Source: DATLLN01 sp963797175
GTDB taxonomy: Bacteria; Actinomycetota; Thermoleophilia; Gaiellales; JAICJC01
Length of the DNA stretch: 64,000 nucleotides
Reading direction: 5' to 3'
NCBI GenBank assembly: GCA_963797175.1
Contig: CAWCOL010000009.1
Location: 1,116,001 to 1,180,000, forward strand
Shown: piece by piece, positions 35,525 through 44,824 of the stretch
How positions within the stretch are numbered: the stretch's first letter is position 1
Layout: each line of letters starts with the position of its first letter
Made by a program: the position numbers and the translations under genes
The notes under the pieces: generated by a model
The model's database searches: none
The model's input: only the letters and a program-made list of their open reading frames with translations
What the model was told of the DNA's origin: nothing

Positions 35525-36790
35525 TCATCGGGCCGCCGCTTCCTTGTCGGTCTCCACCGTGATCCGGCCGGGCCGCTCGTGCGAGAAGCCCGCCCACGTC
35601 CAGTTGATCAGCGCCTTGGCCCGGTCCTCGCCGGTCGACAGCAGCGCCAGGTGCACGGCGCCCCACGCCAGCGAGGCCGCCTCGCCCTTGATCGTGCGCC
35701 CGCGGTGCGTCTGGATCACCGCGGCGGCCCGGCCGATGGTGGCCATCGTGCCCTTGTCGTGGTACTTGAAAGGCTTGGTGTCCTTGTCGGCAACGCGACG
35801 GGCGATGTTCTCGCCAGCGCACTCGCCGGACTGGAGCGCCACCGAACCGAGCTGCGGCAGCGGCCGCTCGGCGCCGTCCTCCGCGATCGCTGCGATGTCG
35901 CCCACCACCGAGATCTCGGGATGGCCGGTGACGGTCAGGTCGGGCTCGACCGGCACCCGGCCACCGCGCGCCAGCTCGACGCCCAGGGCCTGGCTGACCG
36001 GGTTGGCCTGGAGGCCGGCGCCCCACACCAGCGTGTGCGCCGGGATCTCCGTGCCCGACTTGAGCCGCACCCGGGTCGGCGTGACCGACGCGACGACCTC
36101 GCCGCACATCACCTCGACGCCCCGGTGCTCGAGCAGCTCCTTGGTGTAGGTGCGGATGTCCGGCTTGAACATCGAGAACACCTCGGGCCCAGCCTCGACC
36201 AGCACCAGCCGGATGCGGTCCTGCGGCAGGTCGGGATAGTCCTTCGCGAACTCGCTGCGGTAGAGCTCGGAGAGCGCGCCGACGCTCTCGATGCCGGTCG
36301 GCCCGCCACCGACGACGACGACATTCAGCGCGCCGTCGTCCACCAGTTGGGGATCGCGGTCGGCGGCCTCCCAGCGGCCGAGGATGTGCTCCTTCAGCCG
36401 GACGGCATCGGGCAGCGTGTAGAGCGGGAACGCGTGCTCACTCGCGCCCGCGACGCCGAAGAAGTTGACCTGGGCGCCGAGGGCCAGCACCAGGTGGTCG
36501 TAGGTGATCGGCTCCATCTCATCGAACCGCACCTCGCGGGCCGCCGGGTCGATGCTGACCACGGTCGCCTGGTGCACCCGCAGGTTCGGCTGGTCGTGGA
36601 ACAGATCGCGAAGCGGATGGGCGACCATCGTCGTCTCCAGCAGATCGGTCGCCAGCTGGTAGAGCAGCGGCTGGAAGGTGTGGTAGTCGTGCCGGTCGAT
36701 CAGCACGACGTCGACGTCGGAGCCCTTCAGCTTGCGGGCCGCGCCGAGGCCGGCGAAGCCGCCGCCGAGAATGAGCACACGCTGACGCAC
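35525..36790 (-). CDS. Type II NADH dehydrogenase-like FAD oxidoreductase
   Basis: 421 residues with two dinucleotide-binding motifs: VLILGGGFAGLGAARKL (FAD) and ALNVVVVGGGPTGIESVGAL (NADH). Further marks: HTFQPLLYQLATDLL, ISVVGDIAAIAEDG (FAD), and LPQLGSVALQSGECAGENIA. A C-terminal amphipathic region after GRAAAVIQTH is typical of NDH-2. It would feed electrons from NADH to quinone without proton pumping, fitting its place beside cydAB. ATG 36790 starts MRQRVLILGGG. Confidence 0.9.
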   Translation of the reverse strand: MRQRVLILGGGFAGLGAARKLKGSDVDVVLIDRHDYHTFQPLLYQLATDLLETTMVAHPLRDLFHDQPNLRVHQATVVSIDPAAREVRFDEMEPITYDHLVLALGAQVNFFGVAGASEHAFPLYTLPDAVRLKEHILGRWEAADRDPQLVDDGALNVVVVGGGPTGIESVGALSELYRSEFAKDYPDLPQDRIRLVLVEAGPEVFSMFKPDIRTYTKELLEHRGVEVMCGEVVASVTPTRVRLKSGTEIPAHTLVWGAGLQANPVSQALGVELARGGRVPVEPDLTVTGHPEISVVGDIAAIAEDGAERPLPQLGSVALQSGECAGENIARRVADKDTKPFKYHDKGTMATIGRAAAVIQTHRGRTIKGEAASLAWGAVHLALLSTGEDRAKALINWTWAGFSHERPGRITVETDKEAAAR

Positions 36791-36893
36791 TGCTCTTCAC
36801 ACCCCCATCCGGTGTGCACCGGCGGTCGCCGTCCCGGCGGGACGGCCGACGCCGATGGCGGAGTCTTATCACACCGGACGACGCGGCCCGCGG

Positions 36894-37910
36894 TCACGGC
36901 TCGGGCGCCCGCTCGACGCTCACCCGGGCGCGGAAGACGTGGTACGTCCAGCCCTGGTAGAGCAGGATCAGGGGCACGAAGATCAGCGCCACGACGCTCA
37001 TCACGGCCAGTGTGTAATGGGCCGATGACGCGCCGGTGACCGTCAGGCTGTTGCCGAAGTCGGTGCTCGACACCATCACCCGCGGGTAGAGGCCGCTGAA
37101 CAGCGTGGCGACCCAGAGGATCGTCGCCAGCCCGGTGAAGGCGAACGCCCGTCCGCTCCGCCGCCGGCTGACCATGACCACGGAGAGCACGAGCGCGGCC
37201 GAGCCGAGCACGGCGAGCGCCAGCGGCAGCCAGGCGCTGCGGTCGTTGGTGTGGACGGCCTCGTACACCGTCGCGGCCAGGAAGCCGATCCCGGCGACCG
37301 CCGCCGCCGCGCCCAGCCGGCGCGCCGTGGCCTGTGCGCGCTCGCACAGCTCGCCGGTCGTGCGGATCGTCAGGTACGTGGAGCCGTGGTAGGCGAACAG
37401 CAGCACAACGGAGACGCCGCCGAGCAGCGTGTAGGGAGAGAACAGGTCGATCAGCCCGCCGGTGAAGTCGCCGTTGCCGTTGATCGGCAGACCGCCCAGC
37501 AGCGCGGACAGGCCGACGCCCCAGATCAGCGACGCGCCCAGGCTGCCGATGGTGTTCGCCCAGAGCCAGAAGCTGCGCGCCCGGGGGCTCTCGACTTTCG
37601 ACCGCCACTCGAACGAAAGGACGCGCACGATCAGGCAGACCAGCACGATCAGCAGCGCCAGGTACAAGCCGGAGAACATCGTCGCGTACCAGGCCGGGAA
37701 GGCGGCGAACGTGGCGCCGCCGGCGGTGACCAGCCACACCTCGTTGCCATCCCAGACAGGACCGATCGTGTGGAGCATGGCCGAGCGCTCCTCCTCGTCG
37801 CGGCCGACGACCGGCAGCAGCATGCCGACGCCGAAGTCGAAGCCCTCGAGCAGGAAGTAGCCGCTCCAGAGGACGGCCACGAGGATGAACCAGAGCTCCG
37901 CGAGGCTCAT
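36894..37910 (-). CDS. cydB: Cytochrome bd oxidase subunit II
   Basis: 338 residues with about 8-9 membrane helices. Hallmarks: LAELWFILVAVLWSGYFLLE and GFDFGVGMLLPVVG at the start, GPVWDGNEVWLVTAGGATFA, AFPAWYATMFSGLYLALLIV. Subunit II completes the quinol oxidase that reduces O2 to water. It starts 13 bases after the cydA stop. No cydDC or small cydX-like gene is visible nearby. Confidence 0.95.
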   Translation of the reverse strand: MSLAELWFILVAVLWSGYFLLEGFDFGVGMLLPVVGRDEEERSAMLHTIGPVWDGNEVWLVTAGGATFAAFPAWYATMFSGLYLALLIVLVCLIVRVLSFEWRSKVESPRARSFWLWANTIGSLGASLIWGVGLSALLGGLPINGNGDFTGGLIDLFSPYTLLGGVSVVLLFAYHGSTYLTIRTTGELCERAQATARRLGAAAAVAGIGFLAATVYEAVHTNDRSAWLPLALAVLGSAALVLSVVMVSRRRSGRAFAFTGLATILWVATLFSGLYPRVMVSSTDFGNSLTVTGASSAHYTLAVMSVVALIFVPLILLYQGWTYHVFRARVSVERAPEP

Positions 37911-37923
37911 GCCAGGCCCTCCA

Positions 37924-39336
37924 TCAGTACGACGCCGCCATCGTCGGTGCGGGGTCGCCGGACGGCGCCGGCGGCTCCGGGTCGCGGCCGGCGTAGCGCC
38001 GCATCAGCACGACGTCGAGCACGCCCAGGCTGGCGTAGAGCGCAACGAACACGGCGATGCTGATCACCAGCCAGGTCGAGCTGACCGCGGGCGAGTTGGC
38101 GTTCGAGGTCTTCAGCAGGCCCTGCACGATCCACGGCTGGCGGCCGACCTCGGTCAGCGTCCAGCCGAACAGGCAGGCCACGAACGGCAGGAAGCTCGCG
38201 GCGACGCCGATCCAGAGGAACCAGCGGATGCGCTCCAGCTTCCGCTTCCAGTAGAGGAACGCGCCGACCACCGCCACCAGGGCCACGGCCGAGCCGGCGT
38301 AGGCCATGCCGCGCATGCTCCAGTAGACCGCCTCGACGGGCGGCACGTAGGTGCCTTTCCCGTACTGCTGCTCGTACTGCTGGTTGAGCTCGGTCAGCCC
38401 GGTCACCTTGCCGTTGAACGAGCCGGTGGCGAGGAACGAGAGCAGCCCGGGAACCTCGATCGAGAAGGCGGGCGACTCGTCGGATTGGCTGAAGCCGCCG
38501 ACCTGGAACAGCGAGAACGCGCACTTCTCGCAGTCCTTCCACTGCGCCTCGCTGGCCGAGATCTTCATCGGCTGCAGCTCGGTGACGAGGATCCCGAAGT
38601 GGCTGCCGAACCCGAGGTTGAACAGCGACACCGGCACCAGCACGATCAGCGCCAGCTTCGCCGCCGGCCGGAACAGCTCCGCGTTGCGCCCGCGCACGAA
38701 CTGCCAGCAGCACACGCCGAACACGACCGCAGCCCCGCAGGTCAGCCCGGCGAGGATCGTGTGCACGAAGGCGTACGTCGCCCAGCGGCTCGACAGCAGC
38801 GCCGAGACGCTGGTCAGCTGCGCCTCGCCGTTGACGAGCTTGTAACCGACCGGATCCTGCATGAACGAGTTGGCGACCAGGATGAAGTAGGCCGAGAGCC
38901 ACGTGCCGGCGACGGCGATCCAGAGCGTCGCCAGGTGTAGCCGGGGCGAGAGCCGGTCGCGCCCGAAGATCCAGAGGCCGAGGAACGTGGACTCGAGGAA
39001 GAACGCGGCCAGCCCCTCGATCGCCAGCGGCGCGCCGAAGACGTTGCCGACGAACTTCGAGTAGACCGACCAGTTCATCCCGAACTGGAACTCCTGCACG
39101 AGGCCGGTGGCCACGCCGATCGCGAAGTTGATCAGAAACAGCGTGCCGAAGAAGTGCGTCAGCGTCAGCCAGCGCTCGTCCTTCGAGCGCAGCCACATCG
39201 TCTGCATGATCGCGACCAGCGGCCCCAGCCCGAGCGTCAGCGGGACGAAGAGGAAGTGGTAGAGCGACGTGGTCGCGAACTGGACGCGGGCGAGGTCGAC
39301 CACGGTCGAGTCGAGCACGGGCAGGCCGCTCGTCAC
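37924..39336 (-). CDS. cydA: Cytochrome bd oxidase subunit I
   Basis: 470 residues, multi-pass membrane protein holding haems b558, b595 and d. Haem and quinol residues can be placed: His in TTSLYHFLFVPLTLGLG, Glu in FFLESTFLGLWIFG, His in YAFVHTILAGL, and QPMKISASEA. The periplasmic Q-loop is short (GTYVPPVEAVYWSMRG near its end), and VGRQPWIVQGLLKT is the conserved GRQPW. The start is GTG 39336 with a poor Shine-Dalgarno. It leads a colinear run of respiratory and carbon genes down to 30450. Confidence 0.95.
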   Translation of the reverse strand: MTSGLPVLDSTVVDLARVQFATTSLYHFLFVPLTLGLGPLVAIMQTMWLRSKDERWLTLTHFFGTLFLINFAIGVATGLVQEFQFGMNWSVYSKFVGNVFGAPLAIEGLAAFFLESTFLGLWIFGRDRLSPRLHLATLWIAVAGTWLSAYFILVANSFMQDPVGYKLVNGEAQLTSVSALLSSRWATYAFVHTILAGLTCGAAVVFGVCCWQFVRGRNAELFRPAAKLALIVLVPVSLFNLGFGSHFGILVTELQPMKISASEAQWKDCEKCAFSLFQVGGFSQSDESPAFSIEVPGLLSFLATGSFNGKVTGLTELNQQYEQQYGKGTYVPPVEAVYWSMRGMAYAGSAVALVAVVGAFLYWKRKLERIRWFLWIGVAASFLPFVACLFGWTLTEVGRQPWIVQGLLKTSNANSPAVSSTWLVISIAVFVALYASLGVLDVVLMRRYAGRDPEPPAPSGDPAPTMAASY

Positions 39337-39467
39337 GGTGCCACGCCGCCGGGTCCGGGCATCACCACGTCTTCGTCGAACACAACGCCACCCTCGTTGG
39401 TGTTCCGCGCCGGCACGACTCTAGCGCGGCCCGCCGCGCGGCCGCGAGGGCGGCAAATGTGAACGGG

Positions 39468-39540
39468 GCCCGGTACGGGGTCTGGCACCGTGCCAGACCC
39501 CACTCGCAGCCGATCCGACGTTCCGTGACGGATCGTTGTG
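39468..39540. repeat. REP-like palindromic repeat, copy 1
   Basis: GCCCGGTACG leads into a perfect palindrome GGGGTCTGGCAC c GTGCCAGACCCC (39477-39501, 12-bp arms), followed by CGATCCGACGTTCCGTGACG (39511-39530). A second unit of the same layout begins at 39599. It lies in the 367-base gap between cydA and the TfoX-like gene, which holds no other feature. Confidence 0.7.
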
Positions 39541-39598
39541 GAAGGCGTGACGGATCCGTGACGGGCGGATTCCCGTCAACCAGGCCGATTCTGGTGGG

Positions 39599-39668
39599 TG
39601 CCCGGTACGGTGTCCGGCACGGTACCGGACACCAGACACAACCGATCCGCCGTTCCGTGACGATCTGG
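39599..39668. repeat. REP-like palindromic repeat, copy 2
   Basis: GCCCGGTACG, then palindrome GGTGTCCGG cacggta CCGGACACC (39609-39633), then CGATCCGCCGTTCCGTGACG, which matches copy 1 at 19 of 20 bases. Stem sequences differ between copies while pairing is kept, so selection for the hairpin is likely. Confidence 0.7.
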
Positions 39669-39703
39669 TGAGCGAGGCGTCACGAAGCGGATACGATCGG
39701 CCG

Positions 39704-40036
39704 ATGGCGTACGACGAGGAGCTGGCGGGCCGGATCCGCGAGCTGGTGGCCGACCGTCCGGACCTCTCCGAACGGCGGATGTTCGGCGGGCTCGCGTTCC
39801 TGGTCGGCGGCAACATGGCGATCTCGGCGAGCGGCCAGGGCGGCGTGCTGGTGCGGGTGGATCCGGCGCAGTCCGACGAGCTGGTCGCGACGACCGCCGC
39901 CGAGGAGGCGGTGATGCGAGGCCGGCCGATGCAGGGCTGGCTGCGCGTCGATCACGAGCACCTGGGCGGCGACCGGCTCGCCGCGTGGGTCGAGCGCGGC
40001 GTCGCCTACGCGGGCTCGCTCCCGGCGAAGCGCTAG
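39704..40036 (+). CDS. TfoX N-terminal domain protein
   Basis: 110 residues. MAYDEELAGRIRELVADR, SERRMFGGLAFLVGGNMAIS and RPMQGWLRVDHEHLGGDRLA match the TfoX/Sxy N-terminal domain, found alone in many actinobacteria; role unknown (in gamma-proteobacteria Sxy controls competence). ATG 39704 lies 6 nt behind TACGAT (39692-39697), a leaderless arrangement. It overlaps the end of the convergent SIS gene by 4 bases. Confidence 0.85.
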   Translation: MAYDEELAGRIRELVADRPDLSERRMFGGLAFLVGGNMAISASGQGGVLVRVDPAQSDELVATTAAEEAVMRGRPMQGWLRVDHEHLGGDRLAAWVERGVAYAGSLPAKR

Positions 40037-40983
40037 AGCGCGATCCCGTCCAGCGCGTGCTCGCGCGCCGGGACGTCGCGGCCGAAGCTGTCCGGGTTCG
40101 TGCCCAGCCGCTCCGCGGTCTCCAGGGCGATCCGCTGCACGACCGCGGTCAGCGGGAAGACCGAGAGCAGCTCGTTCGGCGCATCGCTGACGATCACGTG
40201 TGCCGGGACGCCGACCGACCCGGCCGAGCTCGCGACGGCCAGCAGCCGTTCCCGCCCCGGGCCCCGCCCGTCCAGGCAGACCAGCGTGTCGGACGGGCCG
40301 ACGGCGACCGACGGGCCGTGCAGGTACTGCTCGACGCCCATGCCGGACGCGGCCACGTAGGCGGTCTCGCGCACCTTGAGCGCGCCCTCGGCCGCCGTCC
40401 ACTGGTTCGGGCCGGCACCGATGAACTCCATCGCGCGGGCGGGCGGCTCGATCCCGACCGGCTCGCCGTCGACCACCCCGGCGACGAGGTCGGGCACGGC
40501 GTCAAGCGGCCCCAGGTCGGCGCCCAGCGCCTCGGCGAGCTGGGCGAGGCGCAGCATCGCGCCGGTGTGGCTCGCCGTGTAGGCGGACGATCCCTCGGGC
40601 GCCGACGTCTCGATCTCCGCGCCGGGCGCGCCCCGGCCCGAGATGACCACGGTCACGGCGCCGTCGGCGCGGGCCTGCTCGAGCACCTGCGTGGTGTAGG
40701 TCTTCGTCCCGCGGTGGCTGAGCAGGATCAGCCCGTCCTCGCGACCGGGGCGGGGGCCGTGCAGCGCGGCGTCCATCGCCGGCACAGGCCAGGCCTCGGC
40801 GCCCGACGCGCGCAGGAACCACGCGCCGATGTTGGCGGCGTGCCAGCTCGTGCCGGTGCCGACCAGCAGCAGCCTGCGGCCGCGCAGCCGCTCGGCGGCC
40901 GCCGCCACCGGATCCGTGTCCGCGAGCATCCCCCGCAGCTCCTCGCGCTGCGACCTCATCGTCTCCCACATCAGGCTCGTCAC
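40033..40983 (-). CDS. SIS-domain sugar-phosphate isomerase/binding protein
   Basis: 316 residues with two SIS folds, like GlmS C-terminal or AgaS proteins. First SIS: RRLLLVGTGTSWHAANIGAW, DGLILLSHRGTKTYTTQVLE. Second: EFIGAGPNQWTAAEGALKVR, ETAYVAASGMGVEQYLHGPS, then GRDVPAREHALDGIAL near the end. No glutaminase domain is present, so it may isomerise or deaminate an aminosugar phosphate, or bind a phosphosugar. GTG 40983 has GGGA 8 nt upstream; ATG 40971 is possible. It is divergent from an MFS gene. Confidence 0.82.
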   Translation of the reverse strand: MTSLMWETMRSQREELRGMLADTDPVAAAAERLRGRRLLLVGTGTSWHAANIGAWFLRASGAEAWPVPAMDAALHGPRPGREDGLILLSHRGTKTYTTQVLEQARADGAVTVVISGRGAPGAEIETSAPEGSSAYTASHTGAMLRLAQLAEALGADLGPLDAVPDLVAGVVDGEPVGIEPPARAMEFIGAGPNQWTAAEGALKVRETAYVAASGMGVEQYLHGPSVAVGPSDTLVCLDGRGPGRERLLAVASSAGSVGVPAHVIVSDAPNELLSVFPLTAVVQRIALETAERLGTNPDSFGRDVPAREHALDGIAL

Positions 40984-41043
40984 GGCACATCCCTTCGTCG
41001 CGGTACCGGCATTATGTGCAAGCGCCGTCGCTACCATCGACGG

Positions 41044-42579
41044 ATGAGCACCGCTGAGAGCAGCACCTGGCGCTGGTGGACGCTGACCGCGGTCTGCGCG
41101 GCCACCTTCATGCTGCTGGTGGACGTGACGATCGTCCAGGTCGCGCTGCCCACGATCCAGCGGCACCTGCACTCGAGCTTCTCCGACCTGGAGTGGGTGA
41201 TCGACGCCTACGCGCTCTCGCTGGCGAGCGTCATCCTCTCCGCCGGGTCGCTGGCCGACCGCTACGGCCGCAAGCGCGTGTTCATCGCCGGCCTGGTCAT
41301 CTTCACCGTCGCCTCGCTGATGTGCGGCGTGGCCGGCAGCTCGGTCTTTCTGATCTGGTCACGGGCACTGCAGGGGATCGGCGGCGGCGCGATGTTCGCG
41401 ACCGGGCTGGCACTGATCGGTCAGAGCTACCAGGGCGCCGACCGCGGCCGGGCGATCGCCGCCTGGGGCGCCACGGTCGGGGCGGCCGTCGCCATCGGCC
41501 CGCTGATCGGCGGCCTCCTCACCGACACCCTCGGCTGGCGCTGGATCTTCTTCGTCAACGTGCCGATCGGGATCGCCACCGTCGCCCTCGCCGCTGCCAA
41601 GATGGTCAACATCAGCGACCCCGACGCGAAGCGCCTCGACGTCGGCGGCCAGATCACCTTCGCCAGCTCGCTGTTCCTGCTCATCCTGGGGCTGCTGCGC
41701 GGCAACGACGACGGCTGGAGCAGCCCCTTGATCGTCGGGCTGCTGGCCGGATCCGTCCTGCTGATGGCCGCCTTCGTCGCCGTCGAGCTGGCCCAGGAGC
41801 GGCCGATGTTCGACCTCTCGCTGTTCCGCAAGCCGAGCTTCGTCGGCGTCTCGCTGGCGACGTTCGCAATCGGCGCCGGCATGTTCGCGATGTACCCCTA
41901 CATCACCCTCTACCTCCAGAACGACCTCGGCTACTCGCCGCTGGCCGGCGGCGCGCGGCTGCTGCCCTCGACCGTGCTGCTGTTCGTGGTTCCGCTGGCG
42001 ACGCGCTCGGTGGTGGAGCGGTTCCCGCCCGGCGCGGTGCTCGGCACCGGCATGGCGATCACCGCCGCCGGGGTGCTGGCGATGGCCGGGCTGTCTGACG
42101 GGTCGAGCTGGACGCACCTGATCCCCGGCCTGCTGCTGACCGGCTTCGGCATCGGCCTCGTCAACCCGGCGATCGCGAAGGTCGGCCTCGGCGTCGTCCC
42201 GCCGCAGCGAGCCGGCATGGCCTCGGGCATCAGCAACACGTTCCGGATCGGCGGCCTGGCAACGGGTGTTGCCGCGCTGGGCGCGATCTTCCAGCACCAG
42301 CTCACCACCGAGCTGGAGGGGCACCCCGTGCCCGCCTCGGTGCTGGCCAAGACGGTCGCCTCCGGCGGCACCCGGGCCGCCCGGTCGCTCGACCCGACCG
42401 TCGGCACCGCCGCGAGCCACGCGTTCGTGTCGGGCATGAACGTGATCCTGATCGTGGGCGCAGCGACCGTCGCGTTCGGCGCCGTCTGCGCCGCGGTGCT
42501 GATCCGCCGCCGCGACTTCCACGTCATGCCCGCCGCGCCGGCCGCCCAGCCGCAGCCCAAGGCGGCCACCCGGACCTAA
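41044..42579 (+). CDS. MFS exporter, DHA2 family
   Basis: 511 residues and about 14 membrane helices. Motifs: LVDVTIVQVALPTIQRHLHS, GSLADRYGRKRVFIAGLVIF, IGPLIGGLLTDTLGWRWIFF. The tail is cytoplasmic (RRRDFHVMPAAPAAQPQPKA). ATG 41044 lies 6 nt behind TACCAT (41032-41037). The frame is open far upstream across the SIS gene, but that is an antisense shadow. It is convergent with the next MFS gene, the stops overlapping by 4 bases. Confidence 0.87.
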   Translation: MSTAESSTWRWWTLTAVCAATFMLLVDVTIVQVALPTIQRHLHSSFSDLEWVIDAYALSLASVILSAGSLADRYGRKRVFIAGLVIFTVASLMCGVAGSSVFLIWSRALQGIGGGAMFATGLALIGQSYQGADRGRAIAAWGATVGAAVAIGPLIGGLLTDTLGWRWIFFVNVPIGIATVALAAAKMVNISDPDAKRLDVGGQITFASSLFLLILGLLRGNDDGWSSPLIVGLLAGSVLLMAAFVAVELAQERPMFDLSLFRKPSFVGVSLATFAIGAGMFAMYPYITLYLQNDLGYSPLAGGARLLPSTVLLFVVPLATRSVVERFPPGAVLGTGMAITAAGVLAMAGLSDGSSWTHLIPGLLLTGFGIGLVNPAIAKVGLGVVPPQRAGMASGISNTFRIGGLATGVAALGAIFQHQLTTELEGHPVPASVLAKTVASGGTRAARSLDPTVGTAASHAFVSGMNVILIVGAATVAFGAVCAAVLIRRRDFHVMPAAPAAQPQPKAATRT

Positions 42580-44297
42580 CGCCGCCGCGCTGCGACGTTG
42601 ATCGACGTCGCGCGCAGCTGATCCTCGGCGCCCGGATCGTCCTCGCGGCCGCCTCGCATCAGCGACGCGACGGCGGCGATCAACGACAGCCCGGCCGCCG
42701 TGCTGAACACCACCACCAGGCCCTGGTGGAACGGCGCCGAGATCAGGTCGGGGAAGAAGTGCTTGCCGGTCAGCGTCTGTTGGGCGGCGGCCGGCAGCGA
42801 GGCCAGGGTGCCGCCGGCCGCCAGAAGATGCTCGACCGGATTCACGCCCAGCACCGCCGCGAACAGCGACGAGACCGGCGGCAGGGTGCCGACGTGGTGG
42901 GCGACGCCGTGCGGCACGCCCTGCTGCTCGAGGCCGCCGGTGAGCGTCCGCGGCAGGCTGTTGGCGAGCCCCGCGATCATCAGCGAGAAGAACACGCCGA
43001 TCGAGAGCGCCGTCCCCGTGTTCTGGAACGTCGAGCGCATCCCCGATGCGGCACCGCGCTGGCGGGCGGGCACGCTGCTCATGATCGAGGCGGCGTTGGG
43101 CGCGCTGAACATGCCGGTGCCGATCCCGTTCGCGGCCAGCAGGAAGGCGAACTCGGGATAGGAGAAGTCCACCGGCAGCAGCATCAGCCCGATGCAGCTG
43201 GCCCCGAACAACACCATGCCGGCGGTGGCGAACCCGCGCGCGCCGAACCGGTCGGAGAGCGCGCCGCTGATCGGCCCCGAGACGAGGAAGGCCGCGGTCA
43301 GCGGCAGCAGGTAGATCCCGGCCCACAGCGGCGTGTCCACGAAGTTGTAGCCGTGCAGCGGCAGCCAGATCCCCTGCAGCCAGATGATCAGCACGAACTG
43401 GAGGCCACCCCGCGCCGCCGACGCCGCCAGCCCGGCCACGTTGCCTGCGGCGAACGCCCGGATCCGGAACAGGTCGAGCTGGAACATCGGCTCGCTGAGC
43501 CGCCCCTCGATCACGACGAACGCCGCCAGCAGCGCCGCGCCGCCGGTGGTGCAGGCGATCACCATCGGGTTCGTCCAGCCCATCGTGTGGCCGCCGTAGG
43601 GCTGGATGCCGTAGGTGACGCCGATCAGGATCGCGCTCAGACCGACCGCGAACGTGATGTTGCCCCACCAGTCAATGCTGGCGCGGTGGCGCTCGCCGGT
43701 CTCGCGCAGCTTGCGGTACGCCCAGATCGTGCCGAACACGCCGACCGGCACGTTCACCCAGAACACCGCCCGCCAGTCGATCGCGGCCAGCACGCCGCCC
43801 GCGATCAGGCCGATGAACTGGCCGCCGATCGCGGCGATCTGGTTGACCCCGAGCGCGAGGCCGCGCTGGTCGCGGGGGAAGGCGTCGGTCAGGATCGCCG
43901 CCGAGTTGGCGGTCAGCATCGACCCGCCCAGCGCCTGCAGCAGCCGCCAGCCGATCAGCCATTGGGCGCCGCGCACGCCGGTGCCGGGGTCGAACGAGAG
44001 CAGGATGGAGGCGGCGGTGAAGACGACGAAGCCGGCGTTGTAGATGCGCACGCGGCCGTACATGTCGCCCAGCCGGCCCAGCGTCACCACCAGCACGGCC
44101 TGGACGAGCCGGTAGCCCATGATCATCCACAGCAGGTAGCTGATGTTGCCCGGCGCCAGCGGGTCGAGGTCGATGCCGCGGAAGATCGCGGGCAGCGCGA
44201 TGATCACGATCGAGCCGTCCAGCGCGGACATGAACACGGCCATGGTCGTGTTCGAGAGCGCCACCCACTTGTAGCGGTCGGGCACGACGGCGGACAT
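42576..44297 (-). CDS. MFS transporter, DHA2-like, large
   Basis: 573 residues, about 14 membrane helices. MSALDGSIVIIALPAIFRGI, TLGRLGDMYGRVRIYNAGFV (motif A) and IAGGVLAAIDWRAVFWVNVP (motif C region). An extended loop (TLTGGLEQQGVPHGVAHHVG) before the last helices is typical of this actinobacterial group. It starts one base into the MarR stop (TGATG), so it is translated from the MarR mRNA and probably controlled by it. Confidence 0.87.
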   Translation of the reverse strand: MSAVVPDRYKWVALSNTTMAVFMSALDGSIVIIALPAIFRGIDLDPLAPGNISYLLWMIMGYRLVQAVLVVTLGRLGDMYGRVRIYNAGFVVFTAASILLSFDPGTGVRGAQWLIGWRLLQALGGSMLTANSAAILTDAFPRDQRGLALGVNQIAAIGGQFIGLIAGGVLAAIDWRAVFWVNVPVGVFGTIWAYRKLRETGERHRASIDWWGNITFAVGLSAILIGVTYGIQPYGGHTMGWTNPMVIACTTGGAALLAAFVVIEGRLSEPMFQLDLFRIRAFAAGNVAGLAASAARGGLQFVLIIWLQGIWLPLHGYNFVDTPLWAGIYLLPLTAAFLVSGPISGALSDRFGARGFATAGMVLFGASCIGLMLLPVDFSYPEFAFLLAANGIGTGMFSAPNAASIMSSVPARQRGAASGMRSTFQNTGTALSIGVFFSLMIAGLANSLPRTLTGGLEQQGVPHGVAHHVGTLPPVSSLFAAVLGVNPVEHLLAAGGTLASLPAAAQQTLTGKHFFPDLISAPFHQGLVVVFSTAAGLSLIAAVASLMRGGREDDPGAEDQLRATSINVAARRR

Positions 44298-44734
44298 CAG
44301 ATGCTGTGGGCCAGCCGCTCGAGCAGCGGGGTCGCCGCCATCAGCTGCCGCAGCTCAGCCGGCGTGAACCCGGCGGCGAGGGCCCCGGCGAGCGCCTCGG
44401 TGCGGGCGTTTCGGCGGCTGCCCAGCACGTCGCGGCCCGCGGCGGAGATTGAGAGGATCACGCGGCGGCCGTCGTCGGGGTCGCGCCGCCGCTCGACCAG
44501 CCCGCGCGCCTCGAGCCCGGCCAGCGTCGCGCCCATCGACTGCGGGCTGATCTGCTCGAGCTTGGCCAGCGCCGCCGCGGTGGCCGGCCCGCCGCGGTCG
44601 AGCCGCACCAGCGCGGCGCTCTCGGGCAGCGACAGGTCGCCCTCCAGCGGCATCTGCCGCGCGCGGCGCAGGAAGAGCCCGACGCTCAGCCGCAGCGCCA
44701 CCGCGACCTCCTCCGGGCTCGGATGCTCCGCCAT
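44297..44734 (-). CDS. MarR-family regulator
   Basis: 145 residues, winged helix. LSVGLFLRRARQMPLEGDL, LPESAALVRLDRGGPATAAA, QISPQSMGATLAGLEARGLV (recognition helix), ERRRDPDDGRRVILSISAAG (wing). It has the length and layout of typical MarR dimers that release DNA on binding phenolic or drug ligands. ATG 44734 is at the predicted transcription start of a palindrome-bearing promoter. It overlaps the MFS start by one base. Confidence 0.9.
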   Translation of the reverse strand: MAEHPSPEEVAVALRLSVGLFLRRARQMPLEGDLSLPESAALVRLDRGGPATAAALAKLEQISPQSMGATLAGLEARGLVERRRDPDDGRRVILSISAAGRDVLGSRRNARTEALAGALAAGFTPAELRQLMAATPLLERLAHSI

Positions 44735-44740
44735 GTTCGC

Positions 44741-44769
44741 AGCCTAGACTGATCAGTCCAGACTTGCAA
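44741..44769 (-). promoter_or_regulatory. Leaderless promoter with MarR operator
   Basis: On the minus strand TTGCAA (44769-44764), 17 bases, TAGGCT (44746-44741), then 6 bases to ATG 44734. The spacer holds the perfect 12-base palindrome GACTGATCAGTC (44747-44758), the natural site for MarR autorepression. Confidence 0.65.
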
Positions 44770-44824
44770 TATGGAGAGGCCCACGACGGGCCGGCCCCGC
44801 TCGGCCGGCCCGCCGCACGCAGTT

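Noticed and set aside
37907..39196. 429-codon alternative frame over cydA
   Set aside because: The overlapping frame 37924-39336 carries all CydA haem and quinol motifs.
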